Assembly: GCA_051655145.1 (NCBI GenBank)
Contig: JBOFZK010000010.1
Coordinates: forward strand, 1-64,000
Direction of reading: 5' to 3'
Length of the DNA stretch: 64,000 nt
From: UBA710 sp051655145
Lineage (GTDB): Bacteria > Bacillota_I > Bacilli_A > Mycoplasmatales > Metamycoplasmataceae
Shown piece after piece: positions 27,770 through 40,187 of this stretch. The notes below the pieces were generated by a model. It had not been told where the DNA came from, searched no databases, and saw nothing but the letters and a program-made list of their open reading frames with translations. Both the position numbers and the translations under genes were made by a program. The stretch's first letter is position 1. Every line of letters begins with the position of its first letter.

Positions 27770-30700
27770 TGAAAAAAAATAATATTAAGTCATGACAAAT
27801 AGAAGAATCTTTTTTAAACGATGATTCTCCTTTATTACAAAATTATTATGGCGATTTATTTAAATATAAAGAAAATTTTGGAAATGAAGAACTTAAAAAT
27901 AAAATCCATTCTAAAAGACTAAATTTAGAAAGAAATATTTCTAAACAAAAATTAATTAAAAAAGAATCAAAAAATAATTTTATAAAATTAAAAATAAAAT
28001 TAAAACATGAATTAAAAGAAAATATTAAAACGGAAAAATTATCTACAAAAACTGAAATAAATACATTAGAATCATCACTATTTAAATTAGAAAATTATTT
28101 ATCTATTGATAGTTTTATTTTAAGTAAGATTAAAAATTTAAAAGTATCTTTAAAAAATAAAAATAAAAATACAAAAAAAACAATAAAATCTTTAAAAGAA
28201 ACAGGCGATTCATTAGAAATAATTGAAACAAAGATTAATAAACTATTTTTAGAAGCAAGAATTTTTGAATATAATAATTTAACTATTCTTTCATTATTAA
28301 AAAATCTTTTATTAGTTATTAAAAAAGAAACTAAAACAAATGAAGAAAAAATAAATTTTTATCAAAATTTTATAACTGAAGAAAAAGAATCTTTTGATAT
28401 TTTTAATTTTCATAATGAATCATTAAATATTTTTTTAAATAATCAATTAACTTTTAAAGAAAAAATTATTCAAATAAAAAGCCTTAATAATACTTTTAAT
28501 ATTTTAGAAGAAAATTTAATTAAATCGATTAATTTAAATGAACAAGATTTTTCAAAATATTTAGATCAATATTTTATTGAATTTATTTTATCAGAAGAAA
28601 ATTCAAAAGATTTAGTAGAAAATTTTAGAAAAATATTAAATCAAATTACTAAAAATTTTAATTCACAACCATATTTTAAATTTGAACTAAAGGAAAAAGA
28701 AGAAAAAATAAAAGAATTATTAGCAAATAAAGATATTTTAACTCAAAACAAAACAAATAATATTTTAGAGTTTAAAAAAAATACAAAAGAAAAATTAATA
28801 AATGAAAAATTATCAATAAAACAAATTTATGAAGATAATAAATTAATTTATAAAAACGAGTTTTTTGAAAAAAAACTTAATGAAATAAATAAATTTGAAA
28901 AAAGCATTGATGATGAAATTATAAAAAAAGCAAAAGATAATCAAAAAGCAATTAATTTAATCAAAAAAGAAAGTAAAAAAGAATATAAAAATATTTTAAA
29001 ACAAAAACAAAATTCAAAAAGCCTTTTTATTCCATTTTCATTTGATATTTTTATAAAAAAACCATCATCAATTTTAAGTTTTTTAAATTATAAAAATAGA
29101 GATGAAAGAAAACTTTTAAAAGCTGAATATTTTAATGATTTAGGAAATAAATTAAAAGATAAAACATATGATGGTGATTATAAAATTGCTCAAAGTCAAA
29201 TATACAATAATTTTGCTAAAAGAGATTTAGAAATTAAAAATGATTTTTTAGATAAAAGAACAATTATTAAAGAAAAACTTTTAAATGAAGCAAAAGGTCA
29301 AGAAAAAGAAGACAAAAATTTATTAAAAGTTTTTCAAACTGAAAGATTAGAGAAATTTAAAGAAATAAAAACAGAAACATATTTAAAAGTTAAAGAAAAA
29401 CAAATTTCAAAAGAAGCATATAAAAATACAATTGCTAAAGAAAAAATATTTTATAAAGAAGATATTAAGGAATTTAAGTTAACGCAACCCTCTAACAAAA
29501 CAAAATATGAATATTTTGATCTTAAAAATAATTATTTAAAAAAATATAAAGAAAATATTTATGATTTTAATCAAAATATTTTAAATGCAAATAAAAATAT
29601 TCCAATAGAAATGAAGAAAAATAGTTCAATTTGATTAACAATTTTAGCTTTTTTACTTCCTGGGTCTGAATCATTTTTCTTTAAAAATTGAAAAAAAGCA
29701 ATTCTTCTTCTTCTAGTTACAGCATTTTTATATATTTTAGCAATTCCATATGGTTTTGGGGCATTTAATTTACAAGGACAAGGAATTATAGGTCTTGTAA
29801 GATTATCTTGACCAACAGGAAATATTATTGGTTCTCATGTTGAATATTCTGATGCTCGATATGCATTAATAGAAGGAGTTATTGGATTATTCTTATTAAT
29901 TATTTCTATAATTTATATTTTATTTTCCGCGCTCAATACATTTAAAATAAGTAGGTCAATGGAAAGTGGTATTAGACCAAGTTCTTGATTTGCTACTAAA
30001 AAAAGTATTATGAATCAAGGTTTCCCATATGCAATTTCAATCCCTGGTTGAATTATGATTCTTTTTATAGCTATTGTTCCAGTAGTTGTTTCTATTTTAT
30101 TAGCATTTACCAATATTGGTTTTAGACATAATCCAGCCAATGGAGAAGAAACACATTGAGTTGGTTTTGAAAACTTTATTAATATTTTTTCTAATCCTGA
30201 TATTTTTAAACCATTAGGAAGAGTATTTGTTTGAAATATTGTATGAGCTGTAAGTACAACCGTTTTAGTTCTTTTTATAGGTACAGTAATGGCTATTACA
30301 ATTGAGAAAAAAGGAATTAAAGGTAAGAAAATTTTTAGAATGATCTTTATGTTACCTTGAGCGATTCCGGCATTTGTTATGATTCTTTTCTATAAAGCAA
30401 TATTCGAAAATACTTCAACAGGATTTATAAATACATTATTATTAAATTGAGGAATTATAAGTTCTCCAATTGATTGGACAACTAATGAAAATTATTCAAG
30501 AGTATTGTTAATATTAATTCAAGGTTGATTGGGTCATTCATATATTGTTCTTTTAATAACAGGAAATATGAAATCAATTTCAGGCGATATTTATGAAGCA
30601 GCATCTATTGATGGTGCCAAAAAAAGTAAACAATTTTGAACAATGACAGCACCAATTATTACAGCTCAAATAGCTCCTTTATTAATAGGACAATTTATGT

Positions 30701-30963
30701 TTAACTTTAATAATTTTAGTTTAATTTGATTATTTAATGGAGGTGGTCCAGCACCAAATACAGAAATTTTTGGAGCTGGTAATACAGATATAATTCTTTC
30801 ATGAATATTTAAAATAACCTTTACATCAGGCGGTGGAACTCAAATGGAGTCACATCAAGCAATTGCATCTGCTATGGTTATTCTGATGTCAATTGTAATT
30901 GTTGGTGGAGCGGCATTTGGTTTTTCAAGAACAAAAGCATTTAGAAGAGGAAGCGAGGTATAA
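27769..30963 (+). CDS. Sugar ABC transporter permease MalF-like with very long N-terminal coiled-coil-like region
   Basis: A 1064-aa protein. Residues from about 750 match MalF-type permeases, including the EAA loop (YEAASIDGAKKSKQFWTMT) that docks the ATPase. Two or three extra hydrophobic segments precede this core (residues about 625-725, starting SSIWLTILAFLLPG). Residues 1-620 are highly charged, Lys/Glu/Asn-rich and helical with Leu/Ile heptad spacing (LIKKESKNNFIKLKIKLKHE). They show no family signature. MalF is usually 290-510 residues. I followed the frame across the whole N-terminal region and found TGA (Trp) only at codon 9 and from codon 620 on; no in-frame Met occurs between. Trp-free, Met-poor composition fits an elongated coiled coil. 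TAATG coupled to the upstream gene. Confidence 0.88.
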
Positions 30964-30964
30964 A

Positions 30965-31897
30965 ATGGCAAAATTAAAAAAAACAAATATAAAAGTTCCT
31001 AAAGATGAAATGGAAAGAAAAATAAATTTAAGTGATGATATAAAACTTAATTTATTAGGTAAAGCAAAATTAGGAATGTCATATACATTATTAATTTGTT
31101 GATCAGTTATAATTTTAGTTCCAATATTAGGTTTAATTATTGCATCCTTCAATGTATCAGATCCACAATTTATTAATTTAACAGATATACAATTAGGAAT
31201 AGATAATTTTAAAAAATTATTTGAAAAGGAAAACGGAATTTTTGTAAGGTGGCTAGTAAATTCCTTAGTAGTTTCTATTTTGACAATGATTTTAACTGTT
31301 TTATTTGTTTCATTAACAGGATATGCTTATTCAAGATTTAGATTTAAAGGAAGAAAAGCATCTATCCTTTCAATAATGCTTATTCAAATGGTTCCTTCGC
31401 TATTAGCTTTAATTGTTTTATATATTATTTCACAATTATTAAGAGAGTCATTTGGGATACCTGCTATTGGTTCATTAATAATTATTTATTCAGGAGGATC
31501 AATAGCTGGTAATACATTTGTATTAAAAGGATATTTAGATTCAATTTCAAATGAAATTGATGATTCAGCTAAAATTGATGGTTGTGGTAATTTTAAAGCT
31601 TATATAAGAATTATTATGCCTCTTGCAAGACCGATGCTTGCCATAATTGGTTTATGAAGTTTTATAGGACCTTTTGGAGATGTAATTTTACCTAGAATTT
31701 TATTATTAGGAAATAGAGAATTATATACATTACCAATTGGATTATTTGAATTACTAAGTCCAGATTCAAATAGACTTGTTTTCCAACCATTATATGCAGC
31801 AGGAGCTCTTATTACTTCAATTCCTATAGCTGGTGCATTTATTTATTCACAAAAACATTTAGTTAGTGGATTATCATCAGGAGGAGTTAAAGGATAA
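30965..31897 (+). CDS. Sugar ABC transporter permease MalG-like
   Basis: A 310-aa permease of the MalG/MsmG family with six predicted helices and the EAA motif DDSAKIDGCGNFKAYIRIIM (residues about 199-218). The N-terminal 35 residues are charged. It ends in HLVSGLSSGGVKG, typical of MalG C-termini (QRxxVxGLTxGAVKG). Two bases separate it from the MalF stop. It pairs with the MalF-like subunit and the ATPase that follows. Confidence 0.93.
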
Positions 31898-31900
31898 AAT

Positions 31901-33067
31901 ATGAGAAAAAAAGAACAGATAATAAATAGCATTGAAGACGAAATTATAAAAGGTCAAAATAATTCCTCAGGAACACAAATTGATTTTGTAAATATTGGGA
32001 AAAAATATCAAGGAAGAGTTGAATATACATTAGATGATATTAATTTTACAATTGAAAAACAAGAATTATGTGTAATTTTAGGTCCATCTGGTTGTGGTAA
32101 AACAACTCTTTTGAGAATGATAGCCGGACTTAATTCAATTACAAAAGGAGATCTTCTGTTTGATGGAAAAAGAATTAATGATCTTGAACCATCAGATAGA
32201 GATATAGCAATGGTTTTCCAATCATATGCTTTATACCCACATATGAATGTTTATCAAAATATTGCTTTTGGTCTTAAACAACAAAAAGTAAGAAAAGATG
32301 TTATTGATAGAAGAATAAAAGATGTTGCAAAAATTTTAGAAATAACTGATAGACTATATGACAAACCAAAAGATTTATCTGGAGGACAAAGACAAAGAGT
32401 TGCTATAGCAAGAGCTATAGTTAGAAAACCATCTGTATTTTTAATGGATGAACCACTTTCAAATTTAGATGCAAAACTTAGAGAATCTACAAGAAGACAA
32501 ATTGTAAATATTCATAAAATGATTGGTTCAACATCAGTTTATGTAACACATGATCAATTAGAAGCTATGACAATGGCTAATAAAATTATTTTAATGAATA
32601 AATCTAAGATTCAACAAATAGGAACACCTATGGATCTTTATTTAAGACCTGCAAATATTTTTACAGCAAAATTTATTGGTTCTCCAACAATGAATTTAAT
32701 TGGTGGAAGAATTGATTTAAATGATTCTTCTTTTACATCTGATAATGAAGAATTTAAAATTAAGATAAATAAAGATTTAATAGATGAAAGTAAAATGACT
32801 TCTGAAAAAGTTGTTTTAGGTTTTAGATCTGAAGATGCAATGAGAGTTAATGAATTAACTGAACACTCATTCGCTTTAAGAATTGTAAATGTGGAATTTA
32901 TAGGAAAAGAAAAATTAGTTGTTGGTAATTCAATTATTTCTAAAAAAGAAATTTCAGTTTCAACTCCAAATTGAGAAGAAATTATAGAAGGACAAGATAT
33001 CTTTTTTGAAATAAGAGAAGACTCAATACATTTATTTGATTTAGAAACAAAGGAAAGAATTAATTAA
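31901..33067 (+). CDS. Sugar ABC transporter ATP-binding protein (MalK/MsmK/UgpC family)
   Basis: A 388-aa ATPase with Walker A GPSGCGKTT, Q-loop MVFQSYALYPHMNV, signature LSGGQRQRVAIARA, Walker B VFLMDEPLSNLDAKL and H-loop YVTHDQLEAM. After the nucleotide-binding domain comes an OB-type regulatory domain (NIFTAKFIGSPTMNLIGG, VVLGFRSEDAM), as in MalK/MsmK. The N-terminus has about 25 extra polar residues (MRKKEQIINSIEDEIIKGQN). It is 3 nt downstream of malG. MsmK-type subunits can serve several sugar importers, so it might be shared. Confidence 0.95.
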
Positions 33068-33068
33068 T

Positions 33069-35597
33069 ATGATCAATAATAATAAAAAAGGACTAATTTT
33101 TGATTTAGATGGAGTAATTACAGATACGGCGGGCTTACATTTAAAAGCATGACAAGAAACAATTAAACCTTATAAACTTAATTTAACTGAAGAACAAAAC
33201 GATAAAATAAAAGGTCTATCAAGAGAAAGAACGCTTGAAGAAATTTTAAAAATTAATAAAAAGGAATTAAAAACAAATGACTTTAAAAGAATTTGTGATG
33301 ACAAGAATGCTTTTTATATTTCTATGCTTCAAACTTCTATTAAAGAAAATTCAATTCTTCCAGGTATATTAAATCTTTTAAAAGATGCCAAAAAGAAAAA
33401 AATGAAGTTAGCAATTGCTAGTTCATCCCATAATGCTCCTTTAATTTTAGAAAAACTTAAATTAAAGGATTATTTTGATTTTATTGTAAATCCAAAAAAA
33501 ATAACAAAAGGAAAACCATATCCAGATATTTTTTTAGCGGCAGCAAAAGGATTAAAATTAAAACCTAATGAATGTATTGGTTTTGAAGATTCAATAGAAG
33601 GAATTAAAGGTCTTAAATATTCATTTATTGATACAGTAGGAATATGTTGAAATAACGAAGAAGTTAAGGAAAATTCATTGTATTGAGTAAATTCAACATC
33701 AGAATTAAACTTAAATTCAATTCTTGATTTTTTTAAAAAAATAAATACAAAAAATTCAATAAATAAAGAAGCAATTTTACATACAGGATATGGGAAGTTT
33801 GCTTATCAAAATTTTGCTGATAAATTAACAGTTATTTTAAGATGTAAAAAAGGTGATGTTAAAAATGTTTTTGTAAGAAAGGGAGACCCTTTTGATTGAA
33901 GAAACAATAATAAAGCCGAAGGGGTTACTCAATTCGGGGGAACAAGTAAAACATCTTATTGAAATGAAGAGTGTCCAGAAATAGCTTTTAAGTTTCTTTC
34001 AGATAATTTTTATGATTATTTTAAAGCAAATATAAAAACAAAAACAAAAAGATTGAGATATGCTTTTGAAATAGAAGGTTTCAATGGAGAAAAATTAATT
34101 TATACAGAAAAAGGTTTTAAAAAAAGCGGAGAAAATATTGATGGTGATGGTTTTACTTGAGGATTTTTACATGAAGGAAATCTAAATGAAAGCCCATCAT
34201 GAGTAAAAGATACTATTTGATATCAAATTTTTCCTGAGCGTTTTGCAAATGGAGATAAAAAAAATGATAATCCAGAAACTAAACCATGAAATCCTGAAAT
34301 ATCTCCATTAGCGACAGATTATTTTGGTGGAGATCTTCAAGGAGTAATTAATAATTTAGAACACATTAAAAAATTAGGATGTAATGGGATTTATTTCACA
34401 CCTATATTTAAAGCTAATACAAATCATAAATATGATACAGAAGATTATTTAAAAATAGATGAACATTTTGGAGATGATAAAGTTTTAGATAATTTAATTA
34501 CTAAAGCTCATAATCTTGGAATAAAAATTATGTTTGATGCTGTTTTTAACCATTGTGGAGCTAAATTTAAACAATGACTTGATGTTGTAAAAAATAAAGA
34601 AAATTCAAAATATTTTGATTGATTTTTTGTCTATGATTCAAGCGATTTAAAAGAAGCAGAAAAATATCCTGATGGATATCTTCAAATGGAAAATCAAGTT
34701 TATGAAACATTTGCCTTTACTCCTTTTATGCCAAGATTAAATTGATCAAATCCTAATGTTATTGATTATTTTAAAAAAGTAGTTTCTAAATGAACAAAAT
34801 TAGGAATTGATGCTTGAAGATTAGACGTTGCAAACGAACCATCTTTAACATTTTGAAGACAATTTAGAAAATGAGTTAAAGATATTAATGATAAAAATTA
34901 TATTTTAGGAGAAATTTGATATGATTCTAATTTATATTTATCAGGAGATACATTTGATTCAGTAATGAATTATGAATTAAGAGGAATTATTCAAAATGCA
35001 ATAAAAGAAAATTGAGACGCAACTAAATTTTCTGAAAAATTATCTTCATATTTATTAATGTATTCTGATCCTATTAAAAAAAATATGTTTAATCTTTTAG
35101 GTTCTCATGATACTCCAAGATTTTTAACTGAATTAAAAAACGATAAAAAATTATTTTTATTTGGTTATAAAATAATTTTTACAATGCTAGGTAGTCCATG
35201 TATTTATTATGGAGATGAAATCGGAATGACTGGTGAGCATGATCCTGGTTGCAGAAAATGTATGCAATGAGATGAAAAAAAATGAGACATGGAAATATAT
35301 GAAACAATAAAAGATTGAATTCAACTTAGAAAAAAACATTCTTCTTTAAGAGAAGGAGAATATTTAATTGTTGAATCTAAAAATAAAGAAATTTTTATTA
35401 TGAAAAATTATGATGAAAATGAAATAACATATACTATTTTAAATTTCTCAGATAAAACAATAAATCTTAATTTATCTTCTACTATTTTAACTCCTAATTT
35501 ATTTGATGCCTTAAATGATAAAAAAGTAGATTTATCAAAAGTAACAATTAAAGGAAAAGATGTTCAAGTTTACTATTTTAAAAAAGGAGTAAATTAA
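33069..35597 (+). CDS. Fusion: beta-phosphoglucomutase (HAD) + CBM34/GH13 neopullulanase-type amylase
   Basis: An 842-aa bifunctional-looking protein in one uninterrupted frame. Residues 1 to about 225 form a HAD beta-phosphoglucomutase (LIFDLDGVITDTAGLHLKAW with the nucleophile Asp; ASSSHNAPLILEKL; KGKPYPDIFLAAAKGL; GFEDSIEGI), converting beta-glucose-1-phosphate to glucose-6-phosphate. Residues about 235-375 form a CBM34-like N-domain of GH13_20 enzymes (GDVKNVFVRKGDPFDW). Residues 379 onwards are the GH13 barrel (TIWYQIFPERFANGD) with Asp586 (WRLDVAN), Glu615 (LGEIW) and Asp681 (GSHDTPR) as the catalytic triad. All active-site residues of both halves are present. Such enzymes open cyclodextrins, pullulan or maltodextrins. 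Starts 2 nt after malK and overlaps the next gene by 1 nt. Confidence 0.92.
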
Positions 35598-37216
35598 TGA
35601 ATGAACTTTCTAAAAAAATAGGATATCAGATTTTCCCAAGATCATTTAAAGATGGAAATAATGATGGGAACGGAGATATTAAAGGGATAATTGAAAAATT
35701 AGATTATTTACAAGATTTAGGCGTAGATATTATTTGATTATGTCCTATTTATAAAACTAATTTTGCAGATGCTGGATATGATGTTGTTAATTATTATGAA
35801 ATTGATCCTCTTTTTGGGACAATGAATGATTTTAAAGAATTAATTAAAGAAACTAAAAAAAGAAATATGGAAATTATGATGGACGTAGTTTTAAATCATG
35901 GTTCAGATCTAGCATTGGAATTTCAAGAAGCTAAAAAATCAAAAGAGAGCCCTTATCATAATTTTTATATTTGAAATGATAAACCTAATTTAGAAGATGA
36001 ATCGATCTTTGGAGGAAGCGCTTGAGAATATGTTAAAGAAATAAATAGTTATTATTTACATATATTTTCAAAAGAACAACCAGATTTTAATTGAGATAAT
36101 CCCTTACTTAGAAAATGAATTTATAAAATGTTAAATTTTTGAATTGGTCTTGGCGTTAAATATTTTAGATTAGATGCAATAGAACATGTTGGAAAAACAA
36201 CAAATCCTTATATTATTCGTTATGGAAAATATAATTTTGAATATCTACATGAAATGTATGAAGAAGTTTTTAAAAATAAAGATGCTTTTACTGTAGGTGA
36301 ATCTTGAAGTATTAATCCTGAAATAATGACTAAATATTCTAATGAAAATAAAAAAGCAACTGATTCTTTTTTTAATTTCTCAATGTTAGCTTTTGATTGA
36401 AAAAATCCTTTCGGATCATATGCTCCAATTAAAAATAAACCAGACTTTACTGAATTAAGAGGATATTTTGATTGACAAGACAAACCTCTTTTAACATGTA
36501 CAGGATGAACTAATCATGATACTCCAAGAGCTCTTGAAAGATATTTAGATGTTAATGAAAATAATTATTATTTTGGACAAACATTATTATCTACATTTAC
36601 TCTTACAACGAAAGGTGTTCCATTTTTATTTCAAGGTGAAGAAATAGGAATGTCAAGTACTCTTCTTAATAATGAAAAAGATTTTCGTGATGGAGCCTTT
36701 TTTCAACAATTAAATAATATTGTAGAAAAAGATAAAAAACTTTCATATGATGATTTTATTAAAGGATCTAAAACAGGATCTCGTGATTTATCAAGATCAT
36801 TATTTTCATGAAGCGGTCAAGAAAATTCTGGGTTTTCAAAAAATAAGGGATGAATTAATTCATCATGAAATTATCAAAATCAAAATTTAGAAGAAGATCT
36901 TAAAAAAGAATTTTCTGTTTTTAAATATACAAAAGAATTAATTGAAATAAGAAAAAATAAATTCAATGATATTTTTACAAACTTTAACAATATTAATTTA
37001 ATTAAATGTGAAAAAAACTTAATTTTTTATAAATTAGAAAATAAAAATTATGAAGCAATGATTTTATTAAATTTTAATAACAAAGAAGTAAAAACAGAAG
37101 AAGACTTTTTAAATGATGGATATGAGCTTTTATTATCTAACTATAAACATTTATCAAAAAATAACATATTAAACATTTATGAGGCAAAAATATTTTTAAA
37201 AAGGAGAAATAAATAA
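35597..37216 (+). CDS. GH13 alpha-glucosidase (oligo-1,6-glucosidase / glucan alpha-1,6-glucosidase type)
   Basis: A 539-aa cytosolic glycosidase beginning MNELSKKIGYQIFPRSFKDG. Signatures include DGNGDIKGIIEKLDYLQDLG, NHGSDLALEFQEA, FGGSAWEYV and QPDFNWDNPLLR. Catalytic residues are Asp193 (FRLDAIE), Glu235 (TVGESW) and Asp308 (TNHDTPR). The family includes oligo-1,6-glucosidase, dextran glucosidase and trehalose-6-phosphate hydrolase. It is distinct from the GH13 domain at 22591-24231. TAATG overlaps link it to both neighbours. The exact linkage specificity cannot be read from motifs. Confidence 0.92.
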
Positions 37217-39483
37217 TGAAAAATAAAAATATAAATGAATTGCATATAAAAAATCTTTTTGAGATTGATCCTTGATTACTTATTGAAAATAAAATGCATG
37301 AAGAAGGCAATGATTTTTTAATAGGAGAATCATTAACATCATTAGGTAATGGACTTCTAGGTTCAAGAGGAAATTTTGAAGAAGGATATGGAGGAAAAAC
37401 TCATAAAGGTGTTTACAATGGTGGAGTATGATTTCCAGATAAAACAAGAGTAGGATGATGAAAAAATGGATATCCTCAATATTTTGGTAAAGCAATTAAC
37501 TCTTTAAATTTTTTAGAATTTGATATTTTTATCAATGATGAAAAACTTGATTTATATATCCAAAAACCAAGTAAATTTAAAAGAGTTTTAGATATGAAAA
37601 ATGGAATTCTTTCAAGAGAATTTTCAACAAAAATATCTAATATTAATATCGATGTAAAGACTGAAAGATTTTACTCAATAGTTGATCCTGAAACAGTTTT
37701 TATTTCTTATTCAATAACACCTTCTAAAAATTGTAAAATATCAATTATTTCTAAATTAGATGGTGATGTTTATAATTTAGATTCAAACCATAATGAAAAG
37801 TTTTGAGATTTTATTAATTCCTCAAATGATAAAGCCTCTTTTTTATCAATTAAAACAAAAGAAAATCCTTTTGGTGTTCAAAGATTTTTAGTAGGCGCTT
37901 CTATGATTAATGATATTAATTTTAAAGCTGAAAAAACTTTTATAACTGAAACTTTTAAAGCATATGAAAAATTTGATTTCCAGGCAAACGCTAATAATAA
38001 ATATGAAATTAATAAAAAAGTAGCAGTTTTAACTTCAAGAACTCATTCAGAAAAACAATTAAAAGCAAATGCTATTAAAAAAGTATTATCTTTAAAAAGT
38101 TTTGAAGATGCTAAAAATAAACATGCAAAAGAATGAAATACTCGTTGAGAAACATCTGATATAGAAATTGAAGGAGATGAAAAATCTCAACAAGGTGTAA
38201 GATTTAGTTTATTTCAATTGTTTTCAACATATTATGGTGTTGATCCAGAATTAAATATAGGTCCTAAAGGATTTACGGGTGAAAAATATGGAGGAGCAAC
38301 ATATTGAGATACAGAAGCATATTGTTTACCAGTTTATCTTGCTACTTCCCCAGAATCGGTTTCAAAAAATCTTCTTCTATATAGATATAAACAACTAGAA
38401 CAAGCAAAACACAATGCAAGAATGCAAGGTCTAGATGGAGCTTTATATCCAATGGTTACTTTTGATGGTATTGAATGTCATAATGAGTGAGAAATAACTT
38501 TTGAAGAAATTCATAGAAATGGAGCAATAGCTTTTGCTATTTTTAATTATTATAATTATACAAATGATAAAAAATATTTATTATCAAAAGGATTAGAAGT
38601 TCTTGTTGAAATTTCTAAATTTTGAGCATCAAGAGTTCATTATAATAAAGATAAAAAATTATATATGCTTCATGGTGTTACTGGGCCAAATGAATTTGAA
38701 AACAATGTTAATAATAATTGATATACAAATAAAATAGCTTCTTGAACTTTAAAATATACAATTTCTTTGCTTGAAGAAAATAAAATAAAATTAGATAAAT
38801 TTAAATTAACTTCTACAACAATTAATAAATGAAAAAAAATAGTTGATAATATATATTTCCCATATTCAAAGGAATTAGATATTTTTATTCAACACGATAC
38901 TTTCCTTGATAAAGAACTTATTGAAGTAAAAGACTTAAAAGCAAAAGATAGACCTATTGTTCATAATTGATCATGAGATAAAATTTTAAGATCATGTTTT
39001 ATTAAACAAGCAGATGTTCTCCAAGGTATTTATTTATTTGAAGATGAATTTACAAAAAAACAAATAGAAAATAATTATAATTTTTATGAAAAATATACAG
39101 TTCATGAATCTTCATTATCTCCTTGTATTCATTCAATATTAGCTGCTAAAATTGGTAATCTTGAAGATGCTGAAAGATTTTATTTAAGAGCTTCTAGATT
39201 AGATTTAGATAATTATAATGATGATACAAAAGATGGATTACATATAACTTCAATGGCTGGTTCTTGAATGTCTTTAGTTCAAGGTTTTGGTGGAATGAGA
39301 ATTATTAATCAAGTTCTTCATTTTAATCCAAAATTACCTTCATTATGAAAGAGTCTAAAATTTAAATTAAATTTTAGAGAAAATATTTTACAAGTTATAG
39401 TTAATAAAAACGGAACAGTAATTAATAATTTAAAAGGACCAAAATTAGAAATCATTTTAAATGATAAAAAAACAATTATTTAA
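37216..39483 (+). CDS. GH65 disaccharide phosphorylase (maltose/kojibiose/trehalose phosphorylase type)
   Basis: A 755-aa enzyme of glycoside hydrolase family 65. It would cleave an alpha-linked disaccharide with phosphate to glucose and beta-glucose-1-phosphate. Visible motifs include LGNGLLGSRGNFEEGY, GVYNGGVW, TGEKYGGATYWDTEAYCLP, the catalytic-acid region HGVTGPNEFENNVNNNWYTN and HDTFLDKEL. Conserved phosphate-site motifs occur near the end (DGLHITSMAGSWMSLVQGFGG). Maltose is the most likely substrate by context, since the product matches the PgmB domain two genes upstream. Last gene of the operon; a 13-bp hairpin overlaps its stop. Confidence 0.92.
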
Positions 39484-39501
39484 TTTTTTTAAATAATTGT
39501 T
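39471..39501 (+). terminator. Possible terminator hairpin at the end of the alpha-glucan operon
   Basis: A perfect 13-bp A/T-rich inverted repeat (AACAATTATTTAA / TTAAATAATTGTT) with a T5 loop begins inside the GH65 gene and spans its stop. The downstream tract is ATTATTTATTT, not a clean U-run, so termination would be partial at best. Confidence 0.45.
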
Positions 39502-39541
39502 ATTATTTATTTAATAAATAATTTTTATTAAAGGAGACATT

Positions 39542-40102
39542 TTGATAAATAATTTTAATTTAGATCCAAATGATCCAAATAGTTTTGCAGGACCAGTTTG
39601 GACAAATATATTAGCTAATGTTGTAGCTATATTTTTTCTTTTATCAACAACAGTTACAATTATTTATTTAGTAATAAATTTATCGATAAAAGCAAAAATA
39701 AATATTGAAATAAAAAAACTTTTAAAAAAAGATTTTTTAATAACTAATATAGAAGAAAAAAGTTTTTATTCATTAATTGAATATATTAAAATTCATACTA
39801 AAGAAGAACTTAAAAAAATTCTTAAAAAAAAATTTATTAGTGAAAATCAAGAGAAAACAAATTTAATTGAAAGTCAAATTTTTTTATTTAGAAATATTTT
39901 TACAAATTTTCATGCTTGCCAAAGATTATCTAAATGAAATAAAGCGGTTGAAATATTACGTTATCATGAAGCTGAAAAATTCAAAAGTATAAGAGATTTA
40001 ACAATTGCTTTAGATGAAAAAGAACTAATTTTTTCATACTCGATAAAAGAAAAAAATTATAAAAAAATATTAAAACAAGGAAAACTTATTGAATTAGAAT
40101 AA
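39542..40102 (+). CDS. Hypothetical protein with one transmembrane segment (TTG start)
   Basis: A 186-aa protein, unidentified. The start is TTG at 39542, 5 nt after AAGGAG; no ATG is suitably placed. Residues about 1-18 are polar (INNFNLDPNDPNSF), 19-43 form a hydrophobic helix (GPVWTNILANVVAIFFLLST), and the rest is a basic, helical cytoplasmic domain (KAKINIEIKKLLKKDFLITN). One TGA encodes Trp near residue 133. It lies between the alpha-glucan operon and the PTS operon and could belong to the former if the hairpin at 39471 is leaky. No function suggested. Confidence 0.7.
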
Positions 40103-40125
40103 TTCATTTATAAAAAAATTTATAG

Positions 40126-40131
40126 TATAAT
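40126..40131 (+). promoter_or_regulatory. -10 box of the PTS operon
   Basis: TATAAT 56 nt upstream of the IIB gene, in an A/T-only leader of about 50 nt. No riboswitch or clear operator was recognised in that leader. Confidence 0.55.
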
Positions 40132-40187
40132 AAAAAATGTAAATTTAATTTATTATAAAATAATAAATTTTTAGAAAGAGAGTTTAA

